DNA of 64,000 nt from Lucinisca nassula. Its lineage: Eukaryota; Mollusca; Bivalvia; Lucinida; Lucinidae. Both the position numbers and the translations under genes were made by a program. The stretch spans positions 18,617,003 through 18,681,002 of the forward strand of contig OY757017.1 in the NCBI GenBank assembly GCA_963580285.1, read 5' to 3'. A model generated the notes under the pieces. That model searched no databases. It saw only the letters and a list, made by a program, of their open reading frames with translations, and was not told the DNA's origin. Shown piece by piece: positions 41,900 to 51,306 of this stretch (its first letter is position 1; every line of letters starts with the position of its first letter).

Positions 41900-42680
41900 G
41901 GATTAACTATCCAGTCGGTTAAGTCTTTTCTGATTGGGAGAGGTCAGGCAGTTTAACTTGAAGGTGAGTCCTCAGATGAGGTTCCAGTTACTTCAAGTGT
42001 ACCGCAAGGATCAGTTCTAGGCACCTTGTTATTGTTATTATACCTATACACATAAACGACCTGTCCGATTACCCAGCCCCCCCCCCCCCCCACAACCCTC
42101 TAGAGGGACTTAGACCATCCAATCATAAGAATCTCACTGGGATATGGAATTGAAACATAGGAAGTTCAAGTTTTGCACATAACCTGGTGAAGAACTCCAA
42201 CCCTTACACCATATATACTGCATAATCGTGCCCTCGAAATTGTTTCATCTGCAAGGTACTTAGGTTTATTTATCTAATATCAGAACAAAATAAAACTGCG
42301 TTCGGGAAGCAGCATACAAGACAATATTCCGTCAACACTTGAATACGTCTCCACTGTATGGAGCCTATGAACACAGTCCTATGCCCATTAACTCGAAATG
42401 GTGTAGCGTTAAGCCATCCACTTGACTCTGGACAATTATTTAACCTACGACATGCAGCCTTATCTTGGTTAGTGATCCTTGCAGCAGAGAAGGTCACTTG
42501 TCTGCCTCATTTATTTATATAAAATTATTCATGGCATAGTTGCAGTATCTCCCCTCCCCTTATTTCTAGCAACCAATCGAAACACGCGTCACAGCATGAG
42601 CCACCCACTCGTATTACGTTAATTGTTACATGTATGGCAATGGAACAGATTTACTCCCAATATTATTTTGATGCCTGCAT
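41900..42680 (+). pseudogene. Second non-LTR RT fragment, heavily decayed
   Basis: Plus-strand pieces in order: KSFLIGRGQAV, stop, LEGESSDEVPVTSSVPQGSVLG (RT motif VPQGSVLG at 41999-42022), a frameshift, INDLSDY, poly-C (42074-42093), then EIVSSARYLGLF near 42240, LEYVSTVW near 42338 and YKIIHGIVAVSPP near 42515. Several stops and frameshifts. It covers the RT core missing from the minus-strand fragment, but opposite strand and divergence show it is a separate insertion. Confidence 0.8.
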
Positions 42681-43225
42681 TAACTAAGTTCAGCGTGGGA
42701 GTCCGGCCTCTTGGTCAGAAGTTGCCATGAACACAACATACCTGTTTTAACCTGCTTTTACCTAATCTATTGTTAACATTTAACACCATCACCTTTCTTC
42801 ATTTCACTTTCATACTTTTAGTCTCACCATTCATATTCATTTAACACTAACAACGCGCTGTCAACCTGCACACATTCAAGCAAAAGTTACTTATTACAGA
42901 AGCTTCCCGCCTGCTATTGTCCATTTGACTGTCGCTGACCTTGTATAAAATCAAGGTACCGGTAATTTATAGCATCGCTAGTCCACTTTTTAGCTTTTTA
43001 TTCTCCCTGTGACATGCGATCTCTGTGCAAAAAGTAAAATATATAGACTTGGCTCGTGTGCTGTGGCATTGGCAAACAGTGGATACCTAATAAGACGCCA
43101 CATAACGCAGCGAATGACCAGATCTCACACTGGTAAAGGCAAGCGCGCAGGGTAAGGAACAAACACACCGGATAAGGAATTTTTTCCGCTCAGGATAAAA
43201 AAGAAAATGGCGGAATGGGTATCAC

Positions 43226-43507
43226 ATGTGCAGGTTTGTTGTTGTTCTAGATCTCGTGTTATGGTTACTTATCAATACGGCTGCTCACATTAGCTTCACG
43301 GAAGACACATATTATTCACAAATTTACCTTCGATGGGCAGAATTCGACAGTTACAGCCAGTCAAACGGAGAACCGGACACAGTGGAGCTACTCCACCGCG
43401 AAATTTCATTATTTTACATGAAACGCTCTTCTGGGAAGATGGCATGCACTTTTTTGTTGGTTGTAGACATGCACATGATAAATCGGACTGTTGCAAATAC
43501 GATTTAA
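43226..43507 (+). CDS. Hypothetical 93-aa frame, arm 1
   Basis: Starts MCRFVVVLDLVLWLLINTAA, a hydrophobic N-terminus that could be a signal peptide or anchor, then FTEDTYYSQIYLRWAEFDSY and a basic KRSSGKM followed by another hydrophobic segment ACTFLLVV and an NRT N-glycosylation motif. No family recognised. The inverted copy at 47401-47682 has the same start, stop and length; of the four codons I see changed, three are silent and one is Ala to Ser. That hints at coding constraint but rests on very few changes, and two overlapping frames exist. A chance frame in a duplicated repeat is still possible. Confidence 0.3.
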   Translation: MCRFVVVLDLVLWLLINTAAHISFTEDTYYSQIYLRWAEFDSYSQSNGEPDTVELLHREISLFYMKRSSGKMACTFLLVVDMHMINRTVANTI

Positions 43508-43786
43508 GGAAAATTTGAAATTAGAAGGCCCACAGTGAGAAATCCTAGTTCAATTTTCAATACAACGCCCACGGGCAAGGAAATGGGTACAACGCATATG
43601 ATAAGACACAAAATTTTCCGGCGAAAATGGTTCTTGTATGGTCGTAGCACTAGGAAATTTCCATCTCATATTAGGTTTTCCGATATTAATAATTAGTCCT
43701 ACATAGTTTAAAGCACCAGTTGTGACCTTTAGGAAACGTTCAAAGTTATGTGCATAGTCTTGGCATGTGCATTGCTCTGGTTCATC

Positions 43787-44022
43787 CCCTATGAGGGGAC
43801 AGATGGATTTGGTTCATCGCGATCATGAATTAGAGAAATTATATTTATGTCCATGCAGTATTTTGGGTAAAAACAGAACTTGGCGAAACCATGCAATAGG
43901 TATGTCTCACGAATTTGGCGAAGTTATCTATCTTATTTTCAGCCAAAAGAACAAACATACAATTTTCTACCACAAATACTGCATTGACATAAATATCATT
44001 TCTCTAATTCATGATCGCGATA
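43787..44022. mobile_element. Foldback MITE, arm 1 copy, ends worn
   Basis: TIR-like arms CATCCCCTATGAGGGG, CAGATGGATTTGGTTCATCG and CGATCATGAATTAGAGAAAT are mirrored on the right by ATTTCTCTAATTCATGATCG, after which the right TIR is cut short (GCGATATGAATATG). The end TAGCAATATAAT of the 46828 copy is missing here. Confidence 0.7.
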
Positions 44023-44108
44023 TGAATATGACTGATATGTTGTCTTACGTTTCGAGTTATTCAATCTAACTCCGTCTTTTGAGAACTATAACATGTAAGT
44101 ATTTGATT

Positions 44109-44483
44109 TGTTTGTTTGTTGGTTTCTATTGGGATTTAACGGCTCAGTCAACACTATTTAGGTAATTTTTTAGCCGGTCAGTTTATCCACACTTTGCCTG
44201 GGCAAGCTTATACGTAAGCGGTTTACCAGTACAGTGGACATTCTTTCGCTATAGAAGCTGACAACTGCCCTTTTTGAATCAGTGGAAGGGATGATGATGA
44301 TGATTTCGTGTTTAACGACGCGTCAACCCTGTGGGTCATAAGCTAGTGGAAGGGAGAGGATGACCGTAGAAAAGATTTCATGATCAATCTCCACGAAAGA
44401 ATGGTTGCCGACCCCGGCAGGTATCGAACCCGCGTCCTCCTGATCACCAGTCAGACGCGCATCCGACTGAGCTACCGAGGCAA
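44109..44483 (-). mobile_element. SINE-E, tRNA-derived, full length
   Basis: Minus strand: GCCTCGGTAGCTCAGTCGG (box A), box B GCGGGTTCGATACCTGCC at about 44416-44433, GGTCGGCAACCATTC, GGGCAGTTGTCAGCTTCTAT, a core TACTGGTAAACCGCTTACG.., GCTTGCCCAGGCAAAGTGTG and the end GTTAAATCCCAATAG with CAAA repeats. The core and tail are those of SINE-A, while the head is tRNA-like. It is interrupted by a 53 bp insertion. Confidence 0.85.
44292..44344 (-). mobile_element. 53 bp 5'-truncated retroelement end, 11 bp TSD
   Basis: AGTGGAAGGGA at 44281-44291 and 44345-44355 flank a fragment that reads on minus AGCTTATGACCCACAGGG, TTGACGCGTCGTTAAACACG, then (ATC)n. Extreme 5' truncation with a TSD and a triplet tail. 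Confidence 0.85.
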
Positions 44484-45198
44484 AACAAGGAACAGCTTGT
44501 GGGACGTAATAATTCGTCAGTCATTAATGACAATGACCAATCTTAATCACATGCAAGAAATGTAACTAAGATAGCCGAAGCTGCAGATTGAGCAAGAGAG
44601 GTCAGAGGAGAAAGCTATAATGCTGTTTGTGATGCCTTAGCTCTGACTTTGCGCTGTGCAGCTTCGCTGATTCTTTTTGCCTCATATTCATTTGCATCCC
44701 TTCTGATGAGACCCCGCCACTTTGCTGTTCCATCGATTCGTTTGGAATGTTGAAGTCCTCAAGGGATGCTTTGAGGGTCGGTGTCCCTGTATCGCTTATT
44801 CTGACCACCATGCCCATTTCTAGATTTCTTGGGCAACCGTTCCTCTGAAATCATGTGGGACGTACAATGCACAAGAATGACAACACTTATTTGCTTCAGC
44901 TTCTAATTACCAAAAATGAAAACAGCGGCCAAGGTTTGAATGAGTTGGATCGAGTGGCTTGATGCAACGTGGCTCTCTTCGCCTAGCTCCGGGTAGGGTG
45001 ACTTTGCGTCGATTGTTAATCAGTAACTTTGGGTAAATCGACCCAATGTAACTAAACCTACGATTCAGAAGCTTACCTGCGAATGTCCGCTTGATTATCA
45101 CTGACCAATAAAGAAAAGGCTGGGTAATTTGCAGAGAAGATATGGGTAATTTAAGGTACAGAGGAGGCAAATCCTGCAAAAGTATTTTTGTCTCCCAT
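44484..45198. other. No recognised feature
   Basis: Two ~70-100 codon minus frames (44602-44817, 44907-45203) without recognisable domains. No palindrome or repeat-family match except the start of the next duplicated block near 45175. Confidence 0.45.
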
Positions 45199-45433
45199 GT
45201 CAATAGGGGTCAACTCTTATAGGAAAGAATTTGCTCCCGAGGAGCAAATTCTTTCCTTTAAGAGTTGACCCCCTTTTCAGTGGACAGATAAGGGAAAAGG
45301 AGTCTTGAAAGATGCCTTCCTTTGAAAAATGGCGGAAGCTTCTGCTAGCTGTTCCCATTCCCCTTAAAGTAAAGAACTTGCTATTAAGGTATGGGTAATT
45401 TAAAGTAAAGAACTTGCTTCCTACCCTTATCAT
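45199..45433. repeat. Palindrome-headed repeat, copy 1 of 2
   Basis: 45206-45280: AGGGGTCAACTCTTATAGG..AAAGAATTTGCTCC / GGAGCAAATTCTTTCC..AAGAGTTGACCCCC, a near-perfect hairpin. GCGGAAGCTTCTGCTAGC and CCCCTTAAAGTAAAGAACTT follow. Copy 2 at 46207-46430 has lost the left arm of the hairpin. Confidence 0.75.
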
Positions 45434-45436
45434 CAG

Positions 45437-45712
45437 GAAAATATGCCTATATAATTTTGACCTCCTTGAACCCCAATTTTATATAGTAAAACTGGGGTTT
45501 ACAGGGGTAAACCTTATTTTTCTTATTTCTGCTCCAAAATACAAATTGTGGGTACTCGTTAGAACCGCCTCGACGAGGCGGTTCTAACGATTACCCACAA
45601 TCTATATTTTAAGCAGAAATAAGGAAAATATCACAGTATCCAACAATTTTCATTTTTTCGGCGATAAGGGTTACACTGTATTTGTAAAGGTGTGTTTTCG
45701 TAATGTTCTAAT
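45437..45712 (+). mobile_element. Family H element
   Basis: GGAAAATATGCCTATATAAT start, AACCCCAATTTTATATAGTA, hairpin GTACTCGTTAGAACCGCCTC / GAGGCGGTTCTAACGATTAC at 45544-45605, end GGTGTGTTTTCGTAATG. The ends GGAAAAYATGCCTAT and its worn complement make a TIR. Confidence 0.8.
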
Positions 45713-45723
45713 GCACTTGCGTA

Positions 45724-46206
45724 TGTTTGTTTGACTTGAGGTTTCGTCTCCGTCAACACTATTTAAGTCATTTTGGAGACGTTGCTTCCAGTTTTGTGAA
45801 ACTTAATTTACTCGACATTGAGATAGCTCTGCCGCCCAATGAAAACAATTTAGGGTTTAAACAAATTCAGGGTTTATAATTTTGTTTTTGATTTGAGGTT
45901 TAACGTCTCCGGCAACACTGAATATGGCATTTTGGAGACGTTGCTCCCAATTTTGTGAGACTTTTACCCGACATTGAGATGACGTGACATCTCAAGCCCT
46001 GTGGCCCAATGAAAGGGTTTATAAGCATGGACGGTCGGACTAGCACCACTTTGCCTGGGCAGGCTTAGATCAGTACTCGTGTGCGCTCGGTTTCAGCTCT
46101 GCGTGGAGGCATCATGCAGCCATCTATGTCTCCAAGCCCCGATGGGCGGGGGCCGATTAAGGTTTATACGCATAGAGGGTCCGACACGCACCACATTGCC
46201 TGATTA
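45724..46206 (-). mobile_element. SINE-A copy split by another SINE-A
   Basis: Outer copy: TTTGTTTGACTTGAGGTTTC to TAGGGTTTAAAC, then resumed at 46155 with AAGGTTTATACGCATAGAGG, TCCGACACGCACCAC and ending near 46204. The inner SINE-A lies at 45880-46154. The outer copy is cut short where the next duplicated block begins. Confidence 0.75.
45880..46154 (-). mobile_element. Inner SINE-A copy (nested)
   Basis: TTTTGTTTTTGATTTGAGG to AAGCCCCGATGGGCGGGGGCC. It is complete except for a small deletion in the core (CTTAGATCAGTACTCG, missing the CTCTAAGCGGTTTAC stretch). Confidence 0.85.
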
Positions 46207-46430
46207 GAAAAGTATTTTTGTCTCCCATGTCAATAGGGGTCAAAATTAGCAAATTCTTTCCTTTAAGAGTTGACCACCATTTCAATGGAACAGAGAAAAG
46301 GAAGTCTCGAAAGTTGTCTTCCTTTGAAAAATGTCGGAAGCTTCTGCTAGGTGTTCCCATTCCCCTTAAAGTAAAGAACTTGCTAATTAGGTGTAAAGAA
46401 CTTGCTTCCTCTTGAAGAGAGCAAGCCCTT
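46207..46430. repeat. Palindrome-headed repeat, copy 2
   Basis: GTATTTTTGTCTCCCATGTC, AATAGGGGTCAAAATTAGC and CAAATTCTTTCCTTTAAGAG match 45184-45433. The hairpin's left arm is replaced by a short deletion. GTTCTAATGCACTTGCGTATG also occurs before both 45724 and 46451, so about 1 kb was duplicated here. Confidence 0.75.
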
Positions 46431-46450
46431 ATTCTAATGCACTTGCGTAT

Positions 46451-46766
46451 GTTTGTTTGTTTGACTTGAGGTTTAACGTCTGGAGCCGTCAACACCATTT
46501 AGGCCATTTTGGGGACGTTGCTTCCAGTTTTGTGGGACTTAATTTACACGACATTGAGATGAAATGGAATCTCAAGCCCTGCCGCCCAATGAAACCAATT
46601 TATGGTTTATACGCATAGCGGGTCCGACACGCACCATACTTGGGCAGGCTTAGACCTCCTAAGCGGTTTACCAGTACTCATGTGCAGTTGGTTTGGTTGG
46701 TTTTAGCTCTGCGTGGAAGCATAATGCAGCCCAATCAATTTCTTCAAGCCCAGACGGACGGGAGCC
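46451..46766 (-). mobile_element. SINE-A copy with 12 bp TSD
   Basis: GCACTTGCGTAT at 46439-46450 and 46767-46778 flanks a complete copy ending AAGCCCAGACGGACGGGAGCC. Confidence 0.92.
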
Positions 46767-46827
46767 GCACTTGCGTATTTAATGCGACGTTGGACTATCT
46801 GCGACAGTTCTACGATATAATCATCCC

Positions 46828-47125
46828 CTAGCAATATAATCATCCCCTATGAGGGGGTAGATGGATTTGGTTCATCGCGATCATGAATTAGAGAAATGAT
46901 ATTTATGTCCATGCAGTATTTTGGGTAAAAACAGAACTTGGCGAAACCATGCAATAGGTATGTCTCACGGATTTGGCGAAGTTATTTATCTTATTTTCAG
47001 CCAAAAGAACAAACATACAATTTTCTACCACAAATACTGCATGGACATAAATATCATTTCTCTAATTCATGATCGCGATGAACCAAATCCATCTATCCCC
47101 TCATAGGGGATGATTATATTGCTAG
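46828..47125. mobile_element. Foldback MITE with ~95 bp TIRs
   Basis: CTAGCAATATAATCATCCCC begins the left TIR and GGGGATGATTATATTGCTAG ends the right. The arms run through GATGGATTTGGTTCATCGCG, ATCATGAATTAGAGAAATGA and TATTTATGTCCATGCAGTAT with few mismatches. The centre (~110 bp) holds AAAACAGAACTTGGCGAAAC. A fragment of the terminus, ATATAATCATCCCC, is repeated just outside at 46815-46829. Confidence 0.85.
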
Positions 47126-47790
47126 AACCAGAGCAATGCACATGCCAAGACAATGCACATAATTTTGAACGTTTCCTAAAGGTCTCAATTGGTGCTTTAA
47201 ACTATGTAGGACTAATTATTAATATGGGAAAACCTAATCTGAGATGGAAATTTCCTAGTGCTACGACCATACAAGAACCATTTTCGCCGGAAAATTTTGT
47301 GTCTTATCAAATGCGTTGTACCCATTTCCTTGCCCGTGGGCGTTGTATTGAAAATTGAACAAGGATTTCTCACTGTGGGCCTTCTAATTTCAAATTTTCC
47401 TTAAATCGTATTTGCAACAGTCCGATTTATCATATGCATGTCTACAACCAACAAAAAAGTGCATGCCATCTTCCCAGAAGAGCGTTTCATGTAAAATAAT
47501 GAGATTTCGCGGTGGAGTAGCTCCACTGTGTCCGGTTCTCCGTTTGACTGGCTGTAACTGTCGAATTCGGACCATCGAAGATAAATTTGTGAATAATATG
47601 TGTCTTCCGTGAAGCTAATGTGAGCAGCCGTATTGATAAGTAACCATAACACGAGATCTAGAACAACAACAAACCTGCACATGTGATGCCCATTCCGACA
47701 TTTTCTTTTTTATCCTGAGCGGAAAAATTTTCTTATCCGGTGTGTTTGTTCCTTACCCTGCGCGCTTGCCTTTACCAGTGTGAGATCTAC
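47126..47790 (-). repeat. Arm 2 of the large inverted duplication
   Basis: Complement of about 43130-43785. Ends near GATCTACACTGC, a half copy of the shared palindrome, as arm 1 starts near GGCAAACAGTGG. Spacer between the arms is about 2.8 kb of SINEs, H and the duplicated 1 kb block. Confidence 0.85.
47401..47682 (-). CDS. Hypothetical 93-aa frame, arm 2
   Basis: Inverted copy of 43226-43507 with identical start and stop positions. Differences seen: TAC/TAT (Tyr), GCA/TCC (Ala to Ser), ATT/ATC (Ile), CAC/CAT (His). The competing frames (61 codons on the same strand, 66 codons on the opposite strand) all change amino acids at these sites. Function unknown; N-terminal hydrophobic stretch as in the other copy. 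Confidence 0.3.
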   Translation of the reverse strand: MCRFVVVLDLVLWLLINTAAHISFTEDTYYSQIYLRWSEFDSYSQSNGEPDTVELLHREISLFYMKRSSGKMACTFLLVVDMHMINRTVANTI

Positions 47791-48603
47791 ACTGCTTGTT
47801 TAAAATGCTGGACTTTAAGGATTGTGGCCATGTAAAATCTATTTAAGCCCCCCAGTGGAAATCATTCCACTGACCGTTCCAAGGCGGTTCTTCTGTGGCG
47901 GTTTATTTATGGTGTTGTTTGTTACTTACTGTGTGTATCACTTGTGTCTTTTTATTTTGGATGGCCATATGGCCATTTTGTGGGAAAGTAACTGTCCTTA
48001 TGGCCTTCCTTTGTTTGGGTTTCCATTATGGTCTGGTCGCTTAATGTTTGTGTTTCTTTCCATTTGGTGTCTTTGATGGGTGGAGTAAGTTAATTGTATC
48101 GATTCCTGATCTTTGTTTTACTTCTACTTTAAACTAACAGTTTAAGTCACATTTCAGGACTATGTTTCCAGCCCGCACTCAGAGATAATCGATTACAACT
48201 AGGAGGAAAGTTATTTTAGCTGTCCTTTATACAAAAGCGAAAGTAACCTCCTTTTGTGAACGGAAAAGAAATTTATCGTAGGACTTTTTTCAGGAAATAT
48301 AAATCAACTTCTTTAAGGAGTTGAACACTTTTAGATAAGTAGCCAGTTGGCCATTTTGTGGGAAAGTAACTGTCCTTTTGGCTTTCCGCTATTGATGTTT
48401 CCATCAGAGTCTAGTTTTTTCATGTTTGTGTTTCTTTCCCTTTGTTGTCACTGCTGGGGGCTGTGGGTTAATTGTATTGATTCCTGATCATTGCCTCCAC
48501 TTCTATTTTGTTGCTTAACTGTACAAATGTGAAATAGATAGAGTATTCAAGATGAAGAATGCAACATGCAGGCACGTTCGTGCCCGTCGATTTCGAAAAT
48601 AAT

Positions 48604-48636
<33 letters not shown>
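48604..48636. repeat. (AAT)n microsatellite
   Basis: About ten AAT units. Confidence 0.92.
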
Positions 48637-48637
<1 letters not shown>

Positions 48638-48689
48638 CCATTATCCATGACACAGAATGCGATTTCAAAAGACTTAAGGAATACCAGCA

Positions 48690-48920
48690 TGAAAACATGC
48701 CTATACAACTTTGACCGCCGTAAACCCCAATTTTATTGATTACTTAAAACTGGGGTTTTTAGGGGTGTACATTATTTTTCGCATTTATGTCCAAAATCAG
48801 TGCCCACACTATATCTTCTGAACTGCAATATGTAAAATATCAGATTTTTGATCTAAAAATTTTCAATTTTTGGTGGAAAAATTGTCAATATATTTGAATA
48901 GGCATGTTTTCGGAATGCAA
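48690..48920 (+). mobile_element. Decayed family H element in IR spacer
   Basis: GAAAACATGCCTATACAACT, AAACCCCAATTTTATTGATT, TTAGGGGTGTACATTATTTT and the end AATAGGCATGTTTTCGG. TIR AAAACATGCCTAT is intact at both ends; the central hairpin has been lost (CAGTGCCCACACTATATC remains). Confidence 0.65.
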
Positions 48921-49314
48921 ACAAGCGAACAAATAATAGCCGAGGTCATGATTTAAAATAACTGGAGTAAAGCATGCATACATCAGGATCTTCGTTAGAA
49001 TAAAGTAGAAGTAAAACAAAGATCAGGAATCGATACAATTAACTTACTCCACCCATCAAAGACACCAAAGGGAAAGAAACACAAACATTAAGCGACCAGA
49101 CCACAATGGAAGCCTAAACAAAGGAAGGCCATAAGGACAGTTACTTTCCCACAAAATGGCCATATGGCCATCCAAAATTAAAAGACACAAGCGACACACA
49201 GCAAGCAACAAACAACAACATAAATAAATCGCCACAGAAGAACCGCCTTGGAACGATCAGTGGGAAACGAATTCCACTGGGGGGCTTAAATCGATTTTAC
49301 GTGGCCACAATCCT

Positions 49315-49581
49315 CGCCCTTACTTCTGTCGCGATTTAGACAAATAATTTGTTCAGTCCGCATGAAGGCCTCCTAACTCATCAGTGCAACATCTCCGTGA
49401 ACACAAAAATCAAAGAACCACAGAGGTGAGACAACGGTGAGGACTCGACAGCAAGAAACCACTGAAATGCTGGAGCAAAAGAAAACCAACAGTTAGACTC
49501 CGATGGGCCCGACCAGAGACAGAGCATCAGGCACCAACCAACATTACCTTGAATTAGATCTCTCTAATTCTCAATAAGCCT
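49315..49581. other. No recognised feature
   Basis: No repeat, palindrome or convincing frame seen. Confidence 0.5.
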
Positions 49582-49774
49582 TTAAGTTGGAGCCGTCATA
49601 GAATCTGATGCCTGACCCACCGGCGTGCAATTAAAGAGGGAAGCAAAGTTGCCAACCGTGATTGGGTTAACTACCATGCATGCAGTCTGTCGTATAACAT
49701 CCATGTTGTACCCAATCTTTTCATATCGAAGAATGATTTTACGAAAGTCTCTTTCGCAAAAGGAATAAACACAT
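49582..49774 (-). CDS. Candidate terminal exon, unrecognised protein
   Basis: Minus strand: acceptor-like TTATTTTATGTTTTAG ends at 49775, then a 63-codon frame with CVYSFCERDFRKIILRYEKI, TACMVVNPITVGNFASLF and a stop. The Y-x6-F spacing of VYSFCERDF followed by RK recalls the end of TM7 and helix 8 of class A GPCRs, but without the NP before it this is weak. Its reading phase fits a donor at 50582. Could also be a chance frame. Confidence 0.25.
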
Positions 49775-50581
49775 CTAAAACATAAAATAACTATCCTAAG
49801 AACAACGTAGAAACTATTTGAGCTCATTAAAAAAGACACTTTATTTCGTAGAAAAAAAATAAACTTCATTTCACGGAAGTAAAGTTCCGTTTAAAGGGGG
49901 CAGACTTTGTTTCTACATTATTTCCTAAGTATTTACAGTATTAAAACAAAGCAAAAGCAATGACAAATAATTCTCAAGAGGAAATATGGCCCTGGTGTAT
50001 ATTTCACAGCTCTAGCTGTTACATACACAAATAGATTGGTTTACGATCAGTACTAGCATTAGAAACAACCCCTGGCTGAGTGATGAAACCAAACATGATA
50101 ATAATCATGGTTGTTCGTTCACAACGATGTTAAAATGCTGTCAGTAATTTCCAATGTGGCAATTTTGTGATACAAGTTGCCGTACTGTTAATTCAGCATT
50201 TTCCCCAAGTTGCCATACTGAAAAATCCAAGTAGCCGTACTCCTTTGTTTTTTTGTTTGTTTTTTTCTGAAAGAAAACTGCAGCATAAAGCGAACCTTTC
50301 AATTAAAACTTATACACAACAACTTTTCTAACCTTCTGAATGTTCCGGCATGGAAAAAAGAAGGCCAGTGGTCCTGAATCAAAGCAAAAACCAGTACTAT
50401 CCACGAAAAAGATTATTTGTTCATGGTACCAGCTGTCAATATTTCAGTTTGTTTAGCGATTTCCAGTGAGTTGTTATCAGAATCATGAAAGCAGGCAAGA
50501 GCTAGATATCTCTCCGACACATATCCGTTTTGCTGTAATTGGCAGAATCCTGTAGAAACCTGTAAACAGCTTTTTACCTAC

Positions 50582-50796
50582 CTTACTGTGTGCCATGCTT
50601 GCGATAAATATTGATTTCGCTGGTACTTTTCAGTAACAAGTTCCGGAGTCGATGCCACACGGTGAGCAGGGCCTGGCGAAAAAACACTTTCCATAGCAGG
50701 TTGGATTCCACATGGATACATGGCATAAAAGGCAGTAAGCCACAGATTTCGACACTTCGTGACTGGGTAAATCTGCAAACTATTCCGTATTTTCAT
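50582..50796 (-). CDS. Candidate internal exon
   Basis: Minus strand: the frame includes KCRNLWLTAFYAMYPCGIQ, HRVASTPELVTEKYQRN and LSQAWHTV, then CAGTAAG/GTAGGTAAA, a good donor in phase 2. With the acceptor at 49774 this joins in frame across an 807 bp intron. The peptide HRVASTPELVT.KYQ.N is also found at 40025-40078 plus. No domain recognised. Confidence 0.25.
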
Positions 50797-50990
50797 ATAG
50801 AACAGGCTGTTTCAGTTTATTTCAAAATATAATGGATTGATACCAGTCTATAGCCGACCATGCAGCTAAACTGAGTTACATAGATTTTGGGTGCTTTTAC
50901 TCCAGTACCTCAAAGATTTTTCAAGACAGGTAAAATCATGTAATGGTGCCACTAGTTGCAGCATTAGGCATTCACATAGTCTGTACACGG

Positions 50991-51306
50991 CTGCCTCCCA
51001 CCCCTGCCCATCTGGGCTTGCAGAAATAGATTGGGATGCGTGATGCTTCCACACAGAGCTGAAACCTACCGCACATTAGTAATAGTACACCGCTTATGGG
51101 TTCTAAGCCGGCCCAGGAAAAGTATTGCACGTTTGACCGTCCATTCATATAAAGCATATTGGTTTCATTGGATGGGGGGGGGGGGGGGGGCTTGAGATGC
51201 CATTCCATCTCATTGTCGGATAAAAGTCCCAAAAAATAGAAGCAAGGTCTCCAAAATGACCTATACAGTGTTGACGAGGACGGTAAACCTTAAATCAAAC
51301 AAAACA
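50991..51306 (+). mobile_element. SINE-A copy, sense
   Basis: CACCCCTGCCCATCTGGGCTTG at the head (in part), core CCGCTTATGGGTTCTAAGCC, poly-G (51174-51191) in place of the GGGCGGCAGGG motif, and end GGTAAACCTTAAATCAAAC. Diverged. Confidence 0.82.

Larger units (their letters stand above)
43060..44025 (+). repeat. Arm 1 of a large inverted duplication
   Basis: Matches the complement of about 47030-47790: shared GTGAGATC..CACTGGTAAAGGCAAGCGCG (in parts), GGTAAGGAACAAACACACCGG, the 93-codon frame, GCCCACGGGCAAGGAAATGG and AATTTTCCGGCGAAAATGG. Few differences by eye. At its far end is a foldback MITE (43787-44022) also found in arm 2. Confidence 0.85.
47817..49314. repeat. Large inverted repeat, ~315 bp arms
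   Basis: Left arm 47817-48131 starts AGGATTGTGGCCATG and includes GGATGGCCATATGGCCATTT and GGGAAAGTAACTGTCC. The right arm 49001-49314 is its complement with scattered changes. A partial direct copy (TTGGCCATTTTGTGGGAAAG .. ATTGTATTGATTCCTGATC) sits at 48345-48515 in the spacer. The spacer also holds an AAT microsatellite and a decayed H element. The 84-codon frame in the left arm is open only there. Confidence 0.8.

Noticed and set aside
49582..49774. GPCR terminal exon because VYSFCERDF resembles NPxxY(x)6F
   Set aside because: The joined upstream exon would place R, not NP, before CVY; kept only as an unrecognised candidate exon.
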